A DNA stretch of 5,769 nt from JAWLHK01 sp041690355 [NCBI: bacterium] (GTDB lineage: Bacteria > J088 > JAWLBW01): contig JAWLHK010000040.1 in assembly GCA_041690355.1 (NCBI GenBank), forward strand, positions 1 through 5,769, written 5' to 3'. The notes under the pieces are model-generated. The model saw nothing but the letters and a program-made list of their open reading frames with translations. It was not told where the DNA came from and searched no databases. Each line of letters opens with the position of its first letter. The first letter of the stretch is position 1. The position numbers and the translations under genes were made by a program. Positions 1 through 5,769 of the stretch are shown one piece after another.

Positions 1-272
1 TCTATCTGCTCGAGTGCCGGGGCGGCTCCATCTACACGGGCATTGCCGTCGACGTCGAGGCGCGCTACCGCAGCCACTGCGCGGGAAAAGGGGCCCGCCA
101 CACCCGTGCGAATCCCCCCGAGCGGATTCTGGCCGTGATTCCGTATCCCGATCGGTCGTCGGCCTCGAAAGCCGAAGCGGCGATGAAGCGGCGGACGCCG
201 GCCGAGAAGCGGGCCTTCTGCGCGCGCCTTGCCGCCGAAGAGCATGCGGGGCGTGCGGCAACCGGCCGCTGA
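1..272 (+). CDS. GIY-YIG nuclease-domain protein, YhbQ/UPF0213 type (5' end missing)
   Basis: The reading frame enters at base 3 and runs 89 codons to TGA at 270-272; the N-terminus lies outside the window, probably only a few residues away. Seen: a YLLEC strand at visible residues 1-5, then SIYTGI (9-14) corresponding to the GIY...YTG core, D17-VEARYRSH with the conserved Arg and His, GKGARHTR (28-35), and an acidic residue (E58) in KAEAAMKRR followed by TPAEKRAF. This order and spacing match the small (about 85-100 aa) YhbQ-like GIY-YIG proteins, whose domain uses the second Tyr, an Arg and a Glu for metal-dependent phosphodiester cleavage. Known members are mostly uncharacterised and a DNA-repair or nucleic-acid role is only inferred. 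The gene converges on the helicase gene with a 73 bp gap, and I see no terminator in its own orientation. Confidence 0.88.
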   Translation, partial: YLLECRGGSIYTGIAVDVEARYRSHCAGKGARHTRANPPERILAVIPYPDRSSASKAEAAMKRRTPAEKRAFCARLAAEEHAGRAATGR

Positions 273-285
273 GCCCGCTCCCCCC

Positions 286-315
286 AAAAAAGAAAACGGC
301 GCCCGAAGGGCGCCG
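286..315 (-). terminator. Rho-independent terminator of the helicase gene
   Basis: A perfect 8 bp GC-only stem (297-304 with 308-315, three-base GAA loop on plus, TTC on minus) is flanked on the plus strand by an A-rich run at 286-296. Read on the minus strand this is a strong hairpin followed directly by TTTTCTTTTTT. It sits 30 bases past the helicase stop codon. On the plus strand no T-run follows, so it should not terminate the GIY-YIG gene. Confidence 0.9.
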
Positions 316-345
316 CTGGGAATGGAAGAGGCGTTTCGGCCGGGT

Positions 346-1629
346 TCAGCGCGGCCCGCGGGTGCGCGAGCGGCTGCGCCGCTGGTTCTCGCGTTTCTTT
401 TCCTGCTGCGGCTGACGGCCGCCGGCCGCGAACGGGCGCCGGCTTGCCTGGCGCTGCGGACGCGGAGGACGCCGATCTTCTTCGGCGTCGGCGGGATCTT
501 CCTTCGCCGTGTAATCGAAGCCGGCCGCGGTCTTGCGCGGCAGCGGCTTGCCCAGCAGGCGCTCGATATCCTTCACGTTCCAGGCATCGTCAGGCGTGAT
601 GAAGGTAATCGCTTCGCCCGTGCGCTCGGCGCGGCCCGTGCGGCCGATGCGGTGCGTGTAGGTCTCGGCCGTCTCGGGGACGTCGAAGTTGATGACGTGC
701 GAGACCCGCGAAACGTCGATGCCGCGGGCGGCGATGTCGGTGGCCACGAGCACCTTGGTCTCGCCGCTGCGAAAACCGTCGAGGGCCGCCTGGCGCCGGT
801 TCTGCGACAGGTTACCCTGCAGCGAAGCCGAGGCATAACCGGCCTTCTCGAGCCGCACGGCGACCTTCTTGGCGGCGTGCTTGGTGCGCATGAAGACGAG
901 CACCGAATCGGTCTGCGTCTGCTCGAGCAGGTGCAGAAGCAGCGCGAGTTTACGCTGTTTCGACACCTGGTAGGCGGCGTGCGAAACGGTCACCGCCGGC
1001 GCGACGTGGCCGATCTGCACGGTCTTCGGATTGCGCAGGACACGAGAAGACAGGCTGCGGATTTCGGCCGGCATGGTCGCCGAGAACAGCATCGACTGGC
1101 GTTCGGTGGGCAGGCGGCGCAGAATCTTCTCGATGGGGGGCAGAAAGCCCATGTCGAGCATCTGGTCGGCTTCATCGAGCACGAGGGTCTCGACGTGGTC
1201 GAGCGAAATCGTACCCTGCTGCAGGTGATCGAGCAGGCGTCCGGGGCAGGCGACGACGATGTCGACGCCGCGCTTCAGCGTGTCGATCTGACGCTGCATG
1301 CCGACGCCGCCGTAGATGGTCGTCGTGCGCAGGCCCGTCTTGGCGCCGAGGCTGGAGAAGGTTTCAAAAATCTGTTCGGCCAGCTCGCGGGTGGGGCAGA
1401 CGATGAGCGCGCGCACCTTGCGTTCGCGTTTGCCGGCAGAGAGTTTTTCGAGGATGGGAAGGGCGAAGGCGGCGGTCTTGCCGGTGCCCGTCTGGGCGAT
1501 GCCCATCAGGTCGTGTCCCTCCAGGGCGACCGGGATGGCCTGGCTCTGGATGGGGGTGGGGCTTTCGTAGCCCGCGTCGCGGATCCCCGCGCGCACGTTC
1601 GGGCCGAAGCCCATGTCGTCAAAGGTCAT
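346..1629 (-). CDS. rhlE: DEAD-box ATP-dependent RNA helicase, RhlE type
   Basis: This 427-residue protein is an ATP-dependent RNA-unwinding and RNP-remodelling enzyme, acting in the cytoplasm on ribosome assembly, RNA decay or cold-stabilised structures. All motifs are visible in order: Q motif GYESPTPIQ (20-28), motif I AQTGTGKT (45-52), Ia PTRELAEQ (79-86), Ib ACPGR (127-131, with Cys where Thr is usual), II DEAD (152-155), III SAT (183-185), IV VLVFMRTK (243-250), the SLQGNLSQ segment (269-276), V ATDIAARGID (296-305) and VI HRIGRTGRA (326-334). The last 60 or so residues form a low-complexity Arg/Gln/Pro-rich basic tail, typical of RhlE-clade RNA-binding extensions. The ATG at 1627-1629 is chosen because the Q motif follows directly; only a weak GGA lies upstream. 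It lies 73 bp downstream of the RRM gene on the same strand, with a terminator hairpin between them. The symbol rhlE is by clade resemblance. Confidence 0.96.
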   Translation of the reverse strand: MTFDDMGFGPNVRAGIRDAGYESPTPIQSQAIPVALEGHDLMGIAQTGTGKTAAFALPILEKLSAGKRERKVRALIVCPTRELAEQIFETFSSLGAKTGLRTTTIYGGVGMQRQIDTLKRGVDIVVACPGRLLDHLQQGTISLDHVETLVLDEADQMLDMGFLPPIEKILRRLPTERQSMLFSATMPAEIRSLSSRVLRNPKTVQIGHVAPAVTVSHAAYQVSKQRKLALLLHLLEQTQTDSVLVFMRTKHAAKKVAVRLEKAGYASASLQGNLSQNRRQAALDGFRSGETKVLVATDIAARGIDVSRVSHVINFDVPETAETYTHRIGRTGRAERTGEAITFITPDDAWNVKDIERLLGKPLPRKTAAGFDYTAKEDPADAEEDRRPPRPQRQASRRPFAAGGRQPQQEKKRENQRRSRSRTRGPR

Positions 1630-1641
1630 GTATTCCGTGGG

Positions 1642-1690
1642 AAAAAAAAGAGAACGGCAGGCCGGTCCCTGTGGAGGGCCGGCCTGCCGT
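1642..1690 (-). terminator. Intrinsic terminator between the RRM gene and the helicase gene
   Basis: A perfect 12 bp stem (1654-1665 pairing with 1679-1690) has a 13-base loop that can add three more C-G pairs. On the minus strand it is followed by TTCTCTTTTTTTT (plus-strand A-run 1642-1649). It begins 13 bases after the RRM stop and its T-tract ends only 12 bases before the helicase ATG. By structure it is at least as strong as the terminator after the helicase. Because it sits in the helicase leader, helicase expression must come from read-through, an overlapping promoter or RNA processing. Confidence 0.88.
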
Positions 1691-1702
1691 CAAAGCGACC
1701 GA

Positions 1703-2035
1703 TTAGTAGCGATCGCGACGTCCGCCGCCGCCACCGCCACCGCCGTTGCGACGTCCGCCACCGGCGCCGCCGGCGCCGCCGCGGAAATCACCGCGGTCGG
1801 TCTGGGGGCGTGCTTCGTTGATGGTGAGGTCGCGGCCTTCGATCTGGAGCTGCGACATGCGATCGATGGCGGCCTGGCCATCGGGGGTTTCGACGAAGCC
1901 GAAGCCGCGGCTGCGCTGGGTCATGCGGTCCTGGACAACGCTGGCGCTGTCGACCGTAAAGCCTTCATCTTCGAAAAGCTGGCGCAGCCCTTCGCTATCA
2001 ACGGACCAGGGCAGGTTGCCTACGAACAGTTTCAT
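1703..2035 (-). CDS. RRM-domain glycine-rich RNA-binding protein
   Basis: This is a 110-residue single-stranded RNA-binding protein with one RNA recognition motif. RNP2 is LFVGNLPW (3-10) and RNP1 is RGFGFVET (43-50), with the aromatic residues that stack on RNA bases. The fold ends near residue 76 (LTINEARP). Residues 84-110 are a Gly/Arg tail (RGG-like, ending GRRDRY) encoded by a GGN-rich stretch. Length and layout match bacterial Rbp proteins such as the cyanobacterial cold-inducible family, which are implicated in cold adaptation and RNA handling. The start ATG at 2033-2035 has a GGAG Shine-Dalgarno with 5-base spacing. It sits upstream of an RhlE-type helicase on the same strand, which suggests a joint RNA-remodelling role (inference). 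The leader is long and structured, and a terminator follows the gene. Confidence 0.95.
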   Translation of the reverse strand: MKLFVGNLPWSVDSEGLRQLFEDEGFTVDSASVVQDRMTQRSRGFGFVETPDGQAAIDRMSQLQIEGRDLTINEARPQTDRGDFRGGAGGAGGGRRNGGGGGGGGRRDRY

Positions 2036-2040
2036 GGAGT

Positions 2041-2044
2041 CTCC
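2041..2044 (-). promoter_or_regulatory. Shine-Dalgarno of the RRM gene
   Basis: On the minus strand GGAG lies 5 bases before the ATG, which fixes the start at 2035. The Shine-Dalgarno is about 25 bases downstream of the leader hairpin at 2070-2090. Confidence 0.75.
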
Positions 2045-2069
2045 ACTACTGGATAAAATAAGGACATCA

Positions 2070-2090
2070 CCGCGAACACCATGTTCACGG
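2070..2090 (-). promoter_or_regulatory. Leader hairpin upstream of the RRM ribosome-binding site
   Basis: On the minus strand CCGTGAAC pairs with GTTCGCGG (8 bp, one G-U wobble) around a five-base ATGGT loop. It lies 35-55 bases before the RRM start codon. It is followed a few bases later only by TTATTTTAT, so it is not a classical terminator, but it could be an attenuator, a translation-control stem or a protein-binding site. Confidence 0.45.
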
Positions 2091-2156
2091 CGGGTGGTTT
2101 TATTGCAGTACTGGAAACGAAACCGATACCAGGCAAGGGATAGCTACAAGAGCGAG

Positions 2157-2201
2157 ACCAACCAACCCCATCCGTTGCGAACCGTCTTGTGAACCAACCA
2201 A
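2157..2201 (-). repeat. Duplicated TTGGTTGGT motif in the RRM leader
   Basis: The nine-base sequence ACCAACCAA occurs at 2157-2165 and again at 2193-2201, 36 bases apart on the plus strand. In the minus-strand transcript this gives two UUGGUUGGU boxes, one next to a run of seven U. Both are exact copies. Confidence 0.6.
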
Positions 2202-2215
2202 AAAAACCGGTATAG

Positions 2216-2282
2216 GCGCAAGTAAGGCAGGAAACGAACTTGCACACAGCATACCACATCGATGCGAGTTTCGCGCAAGTAA
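2216..2282. repeat. Ten-base direct repeat flanking the RRM promoter
   Basis: GCGCAAGTAA occurs exactly at 2216-2225 and 2273-2282, 57 bp apart start to start. An inverted partial copy (ACTTGC) lies at 2238-2243 between them. The right copy overlaps the proposed -35 element and the left copy lies just past the proposed transcription start. The arrangement suits an operator pair, but no regulator is identified. Confidence 0.45.
2248..2278 (-). promoter_or_regulatory. Candidate housekeeping promoter of the RRM gene
   Basis: On the minus strand TTGCGC (2273-2278) and TATGCT (2248-2253) are separated by 19 bases. The -10 is preceded by TGG, giving an extended -10 (TGGTATGCT) that may compensate for the long spacer. 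The predicted start is near 2241-2242. Confidence 0.45.
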
Positions 2283-2296
2283 ATTTGTAAGTTTCG

Positions 2297-2338
2297 AAAA
2301 AAGGGGGCAAGGGCAAGCTTCGGCCGGGTGCCCCGAAG
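2297..2338 (-). terminator. Weak candidate terminator after the Rieske gene
   Basis: On the minus strand a 6 bp stem (CTTCGG, 2333-2338, with CCGAAG, 2318-2323) and an overlapping alternative stem-loop at 2329-2342 lie just after the Rieske stop codon. A run of six T follows (2297-2302 on plus). The T-run is about 15 bases from the stem, so this is a poor match to an intrinsic terminator. Confidence 0.3.
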
Positions 2339-2342
2339 GGGG

Positions 2343-2705
2343 CTAAAGGATGGCGGGAAGGCGATCCATGTCGACGAGAACGCGGCCTTCAGACTCGGTG
2401 ACCGGGAGGACGTACAGGGCGTCTCCCGTACAGGGCCCGGCAATGCAGAGGCCGCTCAGCTCGTAGAGCGCGCCGTGCGTCTTGCACTGGATATGGCGCT
2501 CGTCATAGTCCCAGAAATCGCCGGTTTCCATGTCGAGCGTGACGGGCCAGTGCATGCACAGGTTGACGTAGCCGTAGACGACCCCCCCTTTGCGCAGCAG
2601 AAAGCAGTGGACCTTCTTGCCGTCGGGCCAGGGCAAGTCGAACCGGAACGAGTGCCCTTCGGAAATTTCGAACGAGGAGCAGACGACGTGAAGCACGTTT
2701 CTCAA
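2343..2705 (-). CDS. Stand-alone Rieske [2Fe-2S] ferredoxin-like protein
   Basis: This protein of about 120 residues carries one Rieske domain, an electron-transfer fold that holds a [2Fe-2S] cluster with two Cys and two His. The ligands are visible as C50-x-H52 (LCMHWP) and C74-x2-H77 (CKTHGA), with 21 residues between H52 and C74, slightly more than in compact Rieske ferredoxins. The following GLCIAGPCTGDALYVLPV (from 85) is the usual closing strand region. There is no signal peptide, membrane anchor or catalytic oxygenase domain, so it is a soluble ferredoxin-type carrier or small-enzyme subunit; the partner is not in this window. The longest frame starts at TTG (2703-2705) without a Shine-Dalgarno. 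A GTG at 2694-2696, preceded by TTGAGA, is an alternative that shortens it by three residues. The gene is transcribed divergently from the response regulator across a heptameric-repeat region. Confidence 0.88.
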   Translation of the reverse strand: MRNVLHVVCSSFEISEGHSFRFDLPWPDGKKVHCFLLRKGGVVYGYVNLCMHWPVTLDMETGDFWDYDERHIQCKTHGALYELSGLCIAGPCTGDALYVLPVTESEGRVLVDMDRLPAIL

Positions 2706-2718
2706 AGTATCTGCTGCA

Positions 2719-2788
2719 TTGACGATTTACAATTGACGATTGACGATTTCTGCAAATTACGAGTGACAAGTGACGAGTGACGAATTTC
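2719..2788. repeat. Heptameric repeat array, left arm (10 units)
   Basis: Read in a fixed seven-base register this stretch gives TTGACGA, TTTACAA, TTGACGA, TTGACGA, TTTCTGC, AAATTAC, GAGTGAC, AAGTGAC, GAGTGAC, GAATTTC. There are two unit families (TTGACGA and GAGTGAC) in one unbroken phase. GC content is well below that of the neighbouring genes. The last four units are complementary to the first units of the right arm, so the two arms can form an imperfect cruciform or hairpin. Period-seven short tandem repeats resemble in kind the STRR heptamers described from cyanobacteria; no homology is claimed. Confidence 0.85.
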
Positions 2789-2811
2789 CGGCAAGGAAGT
2801 GGTGGCCTCGT

Positions 2812-2881
2812 GTTACTCGTCACTCGTCATTCGTGACTCGTCACTCGTTAGTGCTTGGCGCTCAGTGCTTGCCGCTTGGTA
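2812..2881. repeat. Heptameric repeat array, right arm (10 units)
   Basis: In register: GTTACTC, GTCACTC, GTCATTC, GTGACTC, GTCACTC, GTTAGTG, CTTGGCG, CTCAGTG, CTTGCCG, CTTGGTA. The first five units are the reverse complement of the GAGTGAC family of the left arm. The last five are a third family with a 14-base super-period (AGTGCTTGGCGCT at 2850-2862 against AGTGCTTGCCGCT at 2864-2876, 12 of 13 identical). A 23 bp unique spacer (2789-2811) separates the arms, and the register shifts by two bases across it. The array runs up to the start of the response-regulator gene and contains its likely -35 region. Confidence 0.83.
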
Positions 2882-2885
2882 TGAT
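2855..2885 (+). promoter_or_regulatory. Candidate promoter of the response regulator (leaderless start)
   Basis: An extended -10 TGGTATGAT ends at 2885 (-10 hexamer 2880-2885), with TTGGCG at 2855-2860 as a weak -35 and a 19-base spacer. Transcription would begin about 6-8 bases downstream, at 2891-2893, on or next to the ATG at 2893. The same -10 hexamer TATGAT recurs in the promoter at 5443-5472. Confidence 0.45.
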
Positions 2886-2892
2886 TTCGCCC

Positions 2893-4245
<1,353 letters not shown>

Positions 4246-4269
4246 CCGCCGCCCGCCGGCTTCTCCCCC

Positions 4270-4273
4270 AGGA
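4270..4273 (+). promoter_or_regulatory. Shine-Dalgarno supporting a GTG start for the cysteine desulfurase
   Basis: AGGA lies 6 bases before GTG at 4280. The conserved N-terminal YLDYNATAPL segment begins at once after this codon, so the GTG start is favoured. Confidence 0.7.
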
Positions 4274-4279
4274 CCCTCC

Positions 4280-5392
4280 GTGCCGTATCTGGATTACAAC
4301 GCGACCGCGCCGCTGCGGCCCGAGGCCCTCGAGGCCATGCTGCCCTACCTGCGCGACCACTTCGGCAATCCGTCGAGCATTCACGCCGTGGGGCGCAAGG
4401 CCCGCGTGGCCGTCGACGAGGCGCGCGAGCAGGTGGCCGACCTGCTGGGGGTGAGCCCTCGCGAACTGGTCTTCACGGCCGGGGCCACCGAAGCGAACAA
4501 TCTGGCCCTGCAGGGGTTCGCGCGCCGGCACCCGGGCGCGCACGTGGCGTCGTCGGCCCTCGAGCACCCGAGCGTGATGGAGACCCTGCGCGCGCTCGAA
4601 GAGCAGGGGCGCATCCGGTGGAGCCGCCTGCCGTTCGGCGAAGACGGCGCGTGGAGTGGAGAGCTTGCCGCCGACATCGGGCTGTTGACCCTCATGCTCG
4701 CGAACAACGAGACGGGCGTGCTGCTCCCGGTGGCCGAGCTGGCCCCCGCCGTCCACCGGACGGGGGGCGTCGTGCACGTCGACGTCACCCAGGCGGCCGG
4801 GCGCATCGCCGTCGATCTCGAAGCCCTGGGCGCCGACATGGCGGCGCTTTCGGCGCACAAACTGGGGGGACCCAAAGGGATCGGCGCCTTCTTCGTCAAG
4901 CGGGGCACCGAGCTCGAGCAGGCCCTGCACGGCGGCAAGCAGGAACGTTCGCGGCGCCCAGGCACCGAGAACGTCGCGGCCATCGTCGGCTTCGGCGCCG
5001 CGGCGGCGGCGGCGCAGGCCGAACTCGCCGCATTCGGCGAGCGGATGCGCACCCTTCGGGACCGCCTCTGGAGCGGCCTGCAGGCGCTGCCGCAGCCGCC
5101 GCTGCTCAACACGCCGCTTGATCGTTCGGTCCCCAACACGCTCAACGTCTCGTTCGCGGGGTTGGACGGCAACTACCTGCTGCAGCGGATGGACATGCTG
5201 GGGCTCTCGATCTCCTCCGGTTCTGCCTGCGCCTCGGGCACCCCCGAGCCGTCGCCCGTACTGACGGCGCTCGGCTACCCGCCCGAGCGGGTCAAGGGCG
5301 CCCTGCGTTTTTCGCTCGGCTGGGCCACCACCGAGCCGGACGTCGACGAGGCCCTGGCCGTCGTGCGCCGCGTGGTCGGCGGCGCGCGCTAG
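4280..5392 (+). CDS. Cysteine desulfurase, NifS/IscS type (PLP-dependent)
   Basis: This 370-residue class-V aminotransferase-fold enzyme takes sulfur from L-cysteine as an enzyme persulfide, giving alanine, and supplies it for Fe-S clusters or thiolated tRNA and cofactors in the cytoplasm. Seen in order: YLDYNATAPL (3-12), GNPSSIHAVGR (29-39), AGATEANNLAL (67-77), EHPSV with the PLP-stacking H96, ANNETGVLLPV (141-151), HVDVTQAAG with D168 and Q171, PLP lysine K194 in SAHKLGGPKGIGA, RRPGTENV (225-232), the catalytic-cysteine loop SSGSACASG with C317, and RFSLG (343-347). The length is a little short of IscS (about 400). The gene follows the response regulator by 34 bp without a terminator, so co-transcription is likely. 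No IscU, NifU, IscR or SufE gene is nearby, so whether it serves general or specialised sulfur transfer cannot be told. Confidence 0.95.
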   Translation: MPYLDYNATAPLRPEALEAMLPYLRDHFGNPSSIHAVGRKARVAVDEAREQVADLLGVSPRELVFTAGATEANNLALQGFARRHPGAHVASSALEHPSVMETLRALEEQGRIRWSRLPFGEDGAWSGELAADIGLLTLMLANNETGVLLPVAELAPAVHRTGGVVHVDVTQAAGRIAVDLEALGADMAALSAHKLGGPKGIGAFFVKRGTELEQALHGGKQERSRRPGTENVAAIVGFGAAAAAAQAELAAFGERMRTLRDRLWSGLQALPQPPLLNTPLDRSVPNTLNVSFAGLDGNYLLQRMDMLGLSISSGSACASGTPEPSPVLTALGYPPERVKGALRFSLGWATTEPDVDEALAVVRRVVGGAR

Positions 5393-5442
5393 CTGGGTTG
5401 CGGCCAAATTGCTGCCCCCGAATTCCCCTCACGAACGCCGGA

Positions 5443-5472
5443 TTGTCAAGCGCCGCCCCCTGGCGGTATGAT
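5443..5472 (+). promoter_or_regulatory. Promoter of the lipoprotein gene
   Basis: TTGTCA (5443-5448) and TATGAT (5467-5472) are separated by 18 bases, a good sigma70-type match. A small inverted repeat (CCGCC-CCCT-GGCGG, 5453-5466) lies inside the spacer. The predicted start is near 5479, leaving a leader of about 30 bases with GGAGG at 5498-5502. Confidence 0.65.
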
Positions 5473-5508
5473 GTAGCCCGCGCTTACGACCGAATACGGA
5501 GGATCCCC

Positions 5509-5769
5509 ATGCGCTCTGCTCTCTGGATGGCTGGACTGGCCGCACTGACCCTGATGGCCTGCGACGGCACGCCCGAAGTCGTGAAGATCGATCCCTGTCA
5601 GGGAATCGAGAATTGCACCCGCATTGCGCCGGGGGGCGACGTTCAGCGCACGGTGCAGACCGCGCTGCTCACGGCCAAGCCCGGCGACACCATCGGCTTC
5701 GAAGAGGGAACCTTCGCGTTCACGGGCACGCTCTCGCTCGACGATCTGGCCGATTGCGATCTCGTCATC
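5509..5769 (+). CDS. Lipoprotein with predicted parallel beta-helix domain (3' end missing)
   Basis: ATG at 5509 has a GGAGG Shine-Dalgarno with 6-base spacing and a clear promoter upstream. The 87 visible residues begin with a signal peptide (MRSALWMAGLAALTL) ending in a lipobox LMAC at 15-18, so C18 is the predicted lipidated residue; the following residue is Asp. Two further Cys (C30, C36) sit close by and could form a disulfide. From about residue 43, GDVQRTVQTALLTAKPGDTIGFEEGTFAFTGTLSL matches the start of right-handed parallel beta-helix proteins, where an IQ-AI-A-PGD-I-G-F segment forms the first rungs. Members of that family are envelope or secreted proteins, some polysaccharide-active; substrate and activity here are unknown because most of the domain is beyond the window. 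Confidence 0.82.
   Translation, partial: MRSALWMAGLAALTLMACDGTPEVVKIDPCQGIENCTRIAPGGDVQRTVQTALLTAKPGDTIGFEEGTFAFTGTLSLDDLADCDLVI

Larger units (their letters stand above)
2036..2241 (-). other. Long 5' leader of the RRM gene
   Basis: About 205 bases of lower GC content separate the proposed promoter from the RRM start. The transcript of this stretch contains U-rich patches (a run of seven T on minus at 2200-2206), two copies of TTGGTTGGT, a 5'-terminal hairpin (2218-2223 with 2238-2243) and a stem near the ribosome-binding site (2070-2090). Long structured leaders are known for cold-shock mRNAs such as E. coli cspA, and assigning a similar role here is inference. I do not recognise a named riboswitch or thermometer class. 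Confidence 0.4.

Noticed and set aside
229-1821. A 530-codon plus-strand open frame over the helicase gene
   Set aside because: It is antisense to a helicase with every DEAD-box motif intact, shows no recognisable domain, and long antisense frames are expected in DNA with this third-position GC bias.
2855-2874. A possible sigma54 promoter (TTGGCG ... TTGC) before the response regulator
   Set aside because: The GG and GC dinucleotides are separated by 12 bases instead of the required 10, and the similarity comes from the 14-base repeat.
2719-2881. The repeat array as a CRISPR locus
   Set aside because: Units are seven bases long, contiguous and degenerate, with no 20-40 bp unique spacers between them and no cas genes.
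2770-2892. N-terminal extension of the response regulator to an upstream ATG at 2770
   Set aside because: The added residues (VTRHSSFVTRHS and neighbours) are a translation of the heptameric repeat DNA, and the receiver domain begins right after the ATG at 2893.

Overview
The window reads as GC-rich Gram-negative chromosome. Coding bases are strongly G/C-biased at third positions. There is a bacterial-enhancer-type (sigma54) response regulator, a predicted lipoprotein, canonical Shine-Dalgarno sites and -10 elements of the TATGAT kind. A proteobacterial or Myxococcota/deltaproteobacterial-type host is a reasonable guess, but nothing here fixes the taxon. All genes look intact except the two cut by the window edges. 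I see no tRNA, rRNA, insertion sequence, phage gene or CRISPR array.

Layout from left to right. (1) The 3' end of a plus-strand GIY-YIG nuclease-domain gene (YhbQ/UPF0213 type). (2) A minus-strand block, read right to left: a stand-alone Rieske [2Fe-2S] protein (2343-2705), a long leader region (about 2036-2241), a single-RRM glycine-rich RNA-binding protein (1703-2035) and an RhlE-type DEAD-box RNA helicase (346-1629). A strong intrinsic terminator closes the helicase gene. A second, even longer terminator hairpin lies between the RNA-binding-protein gene and the helicase start. (3) A 70 + 23 + 70 bp region of seven-base repeats fills the divergent gap between the Rieske gene and the next plus-strand gene. 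(4) A plus-strand pair: a sigma54-activating response regulator (2893-4245) followed after 34 bp by a NifS/IscS-type cysteine desulfurase (4280-5392). (5) A well-formed promoter and Shine-Dalgarno, then the start of a lipoprotein with a predicted parallel beta-helix domain, cut by the window end.

The RRM protein and the DEAD-box helicase form a plausible RNA-remodelling (cold-shock-like) module. One remodels RNA secondary structure and the other binds single-stranded RNA. The long structured leader and the internal terminator suggest that expression is controlled at RNA level. The response regulator and cysteine desulfurase probably share a transcript, but no cognate histidine kinase and no IscU/NifU scaffold is present here, so their joint role is unknown.

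I did not find a clearly novel multi-gene system. The items most worth a second look are the heptameric repeat structure that abuts a possibly leaderless regulator start, and the terminator/leader architecture of the RRM-helicase pair.
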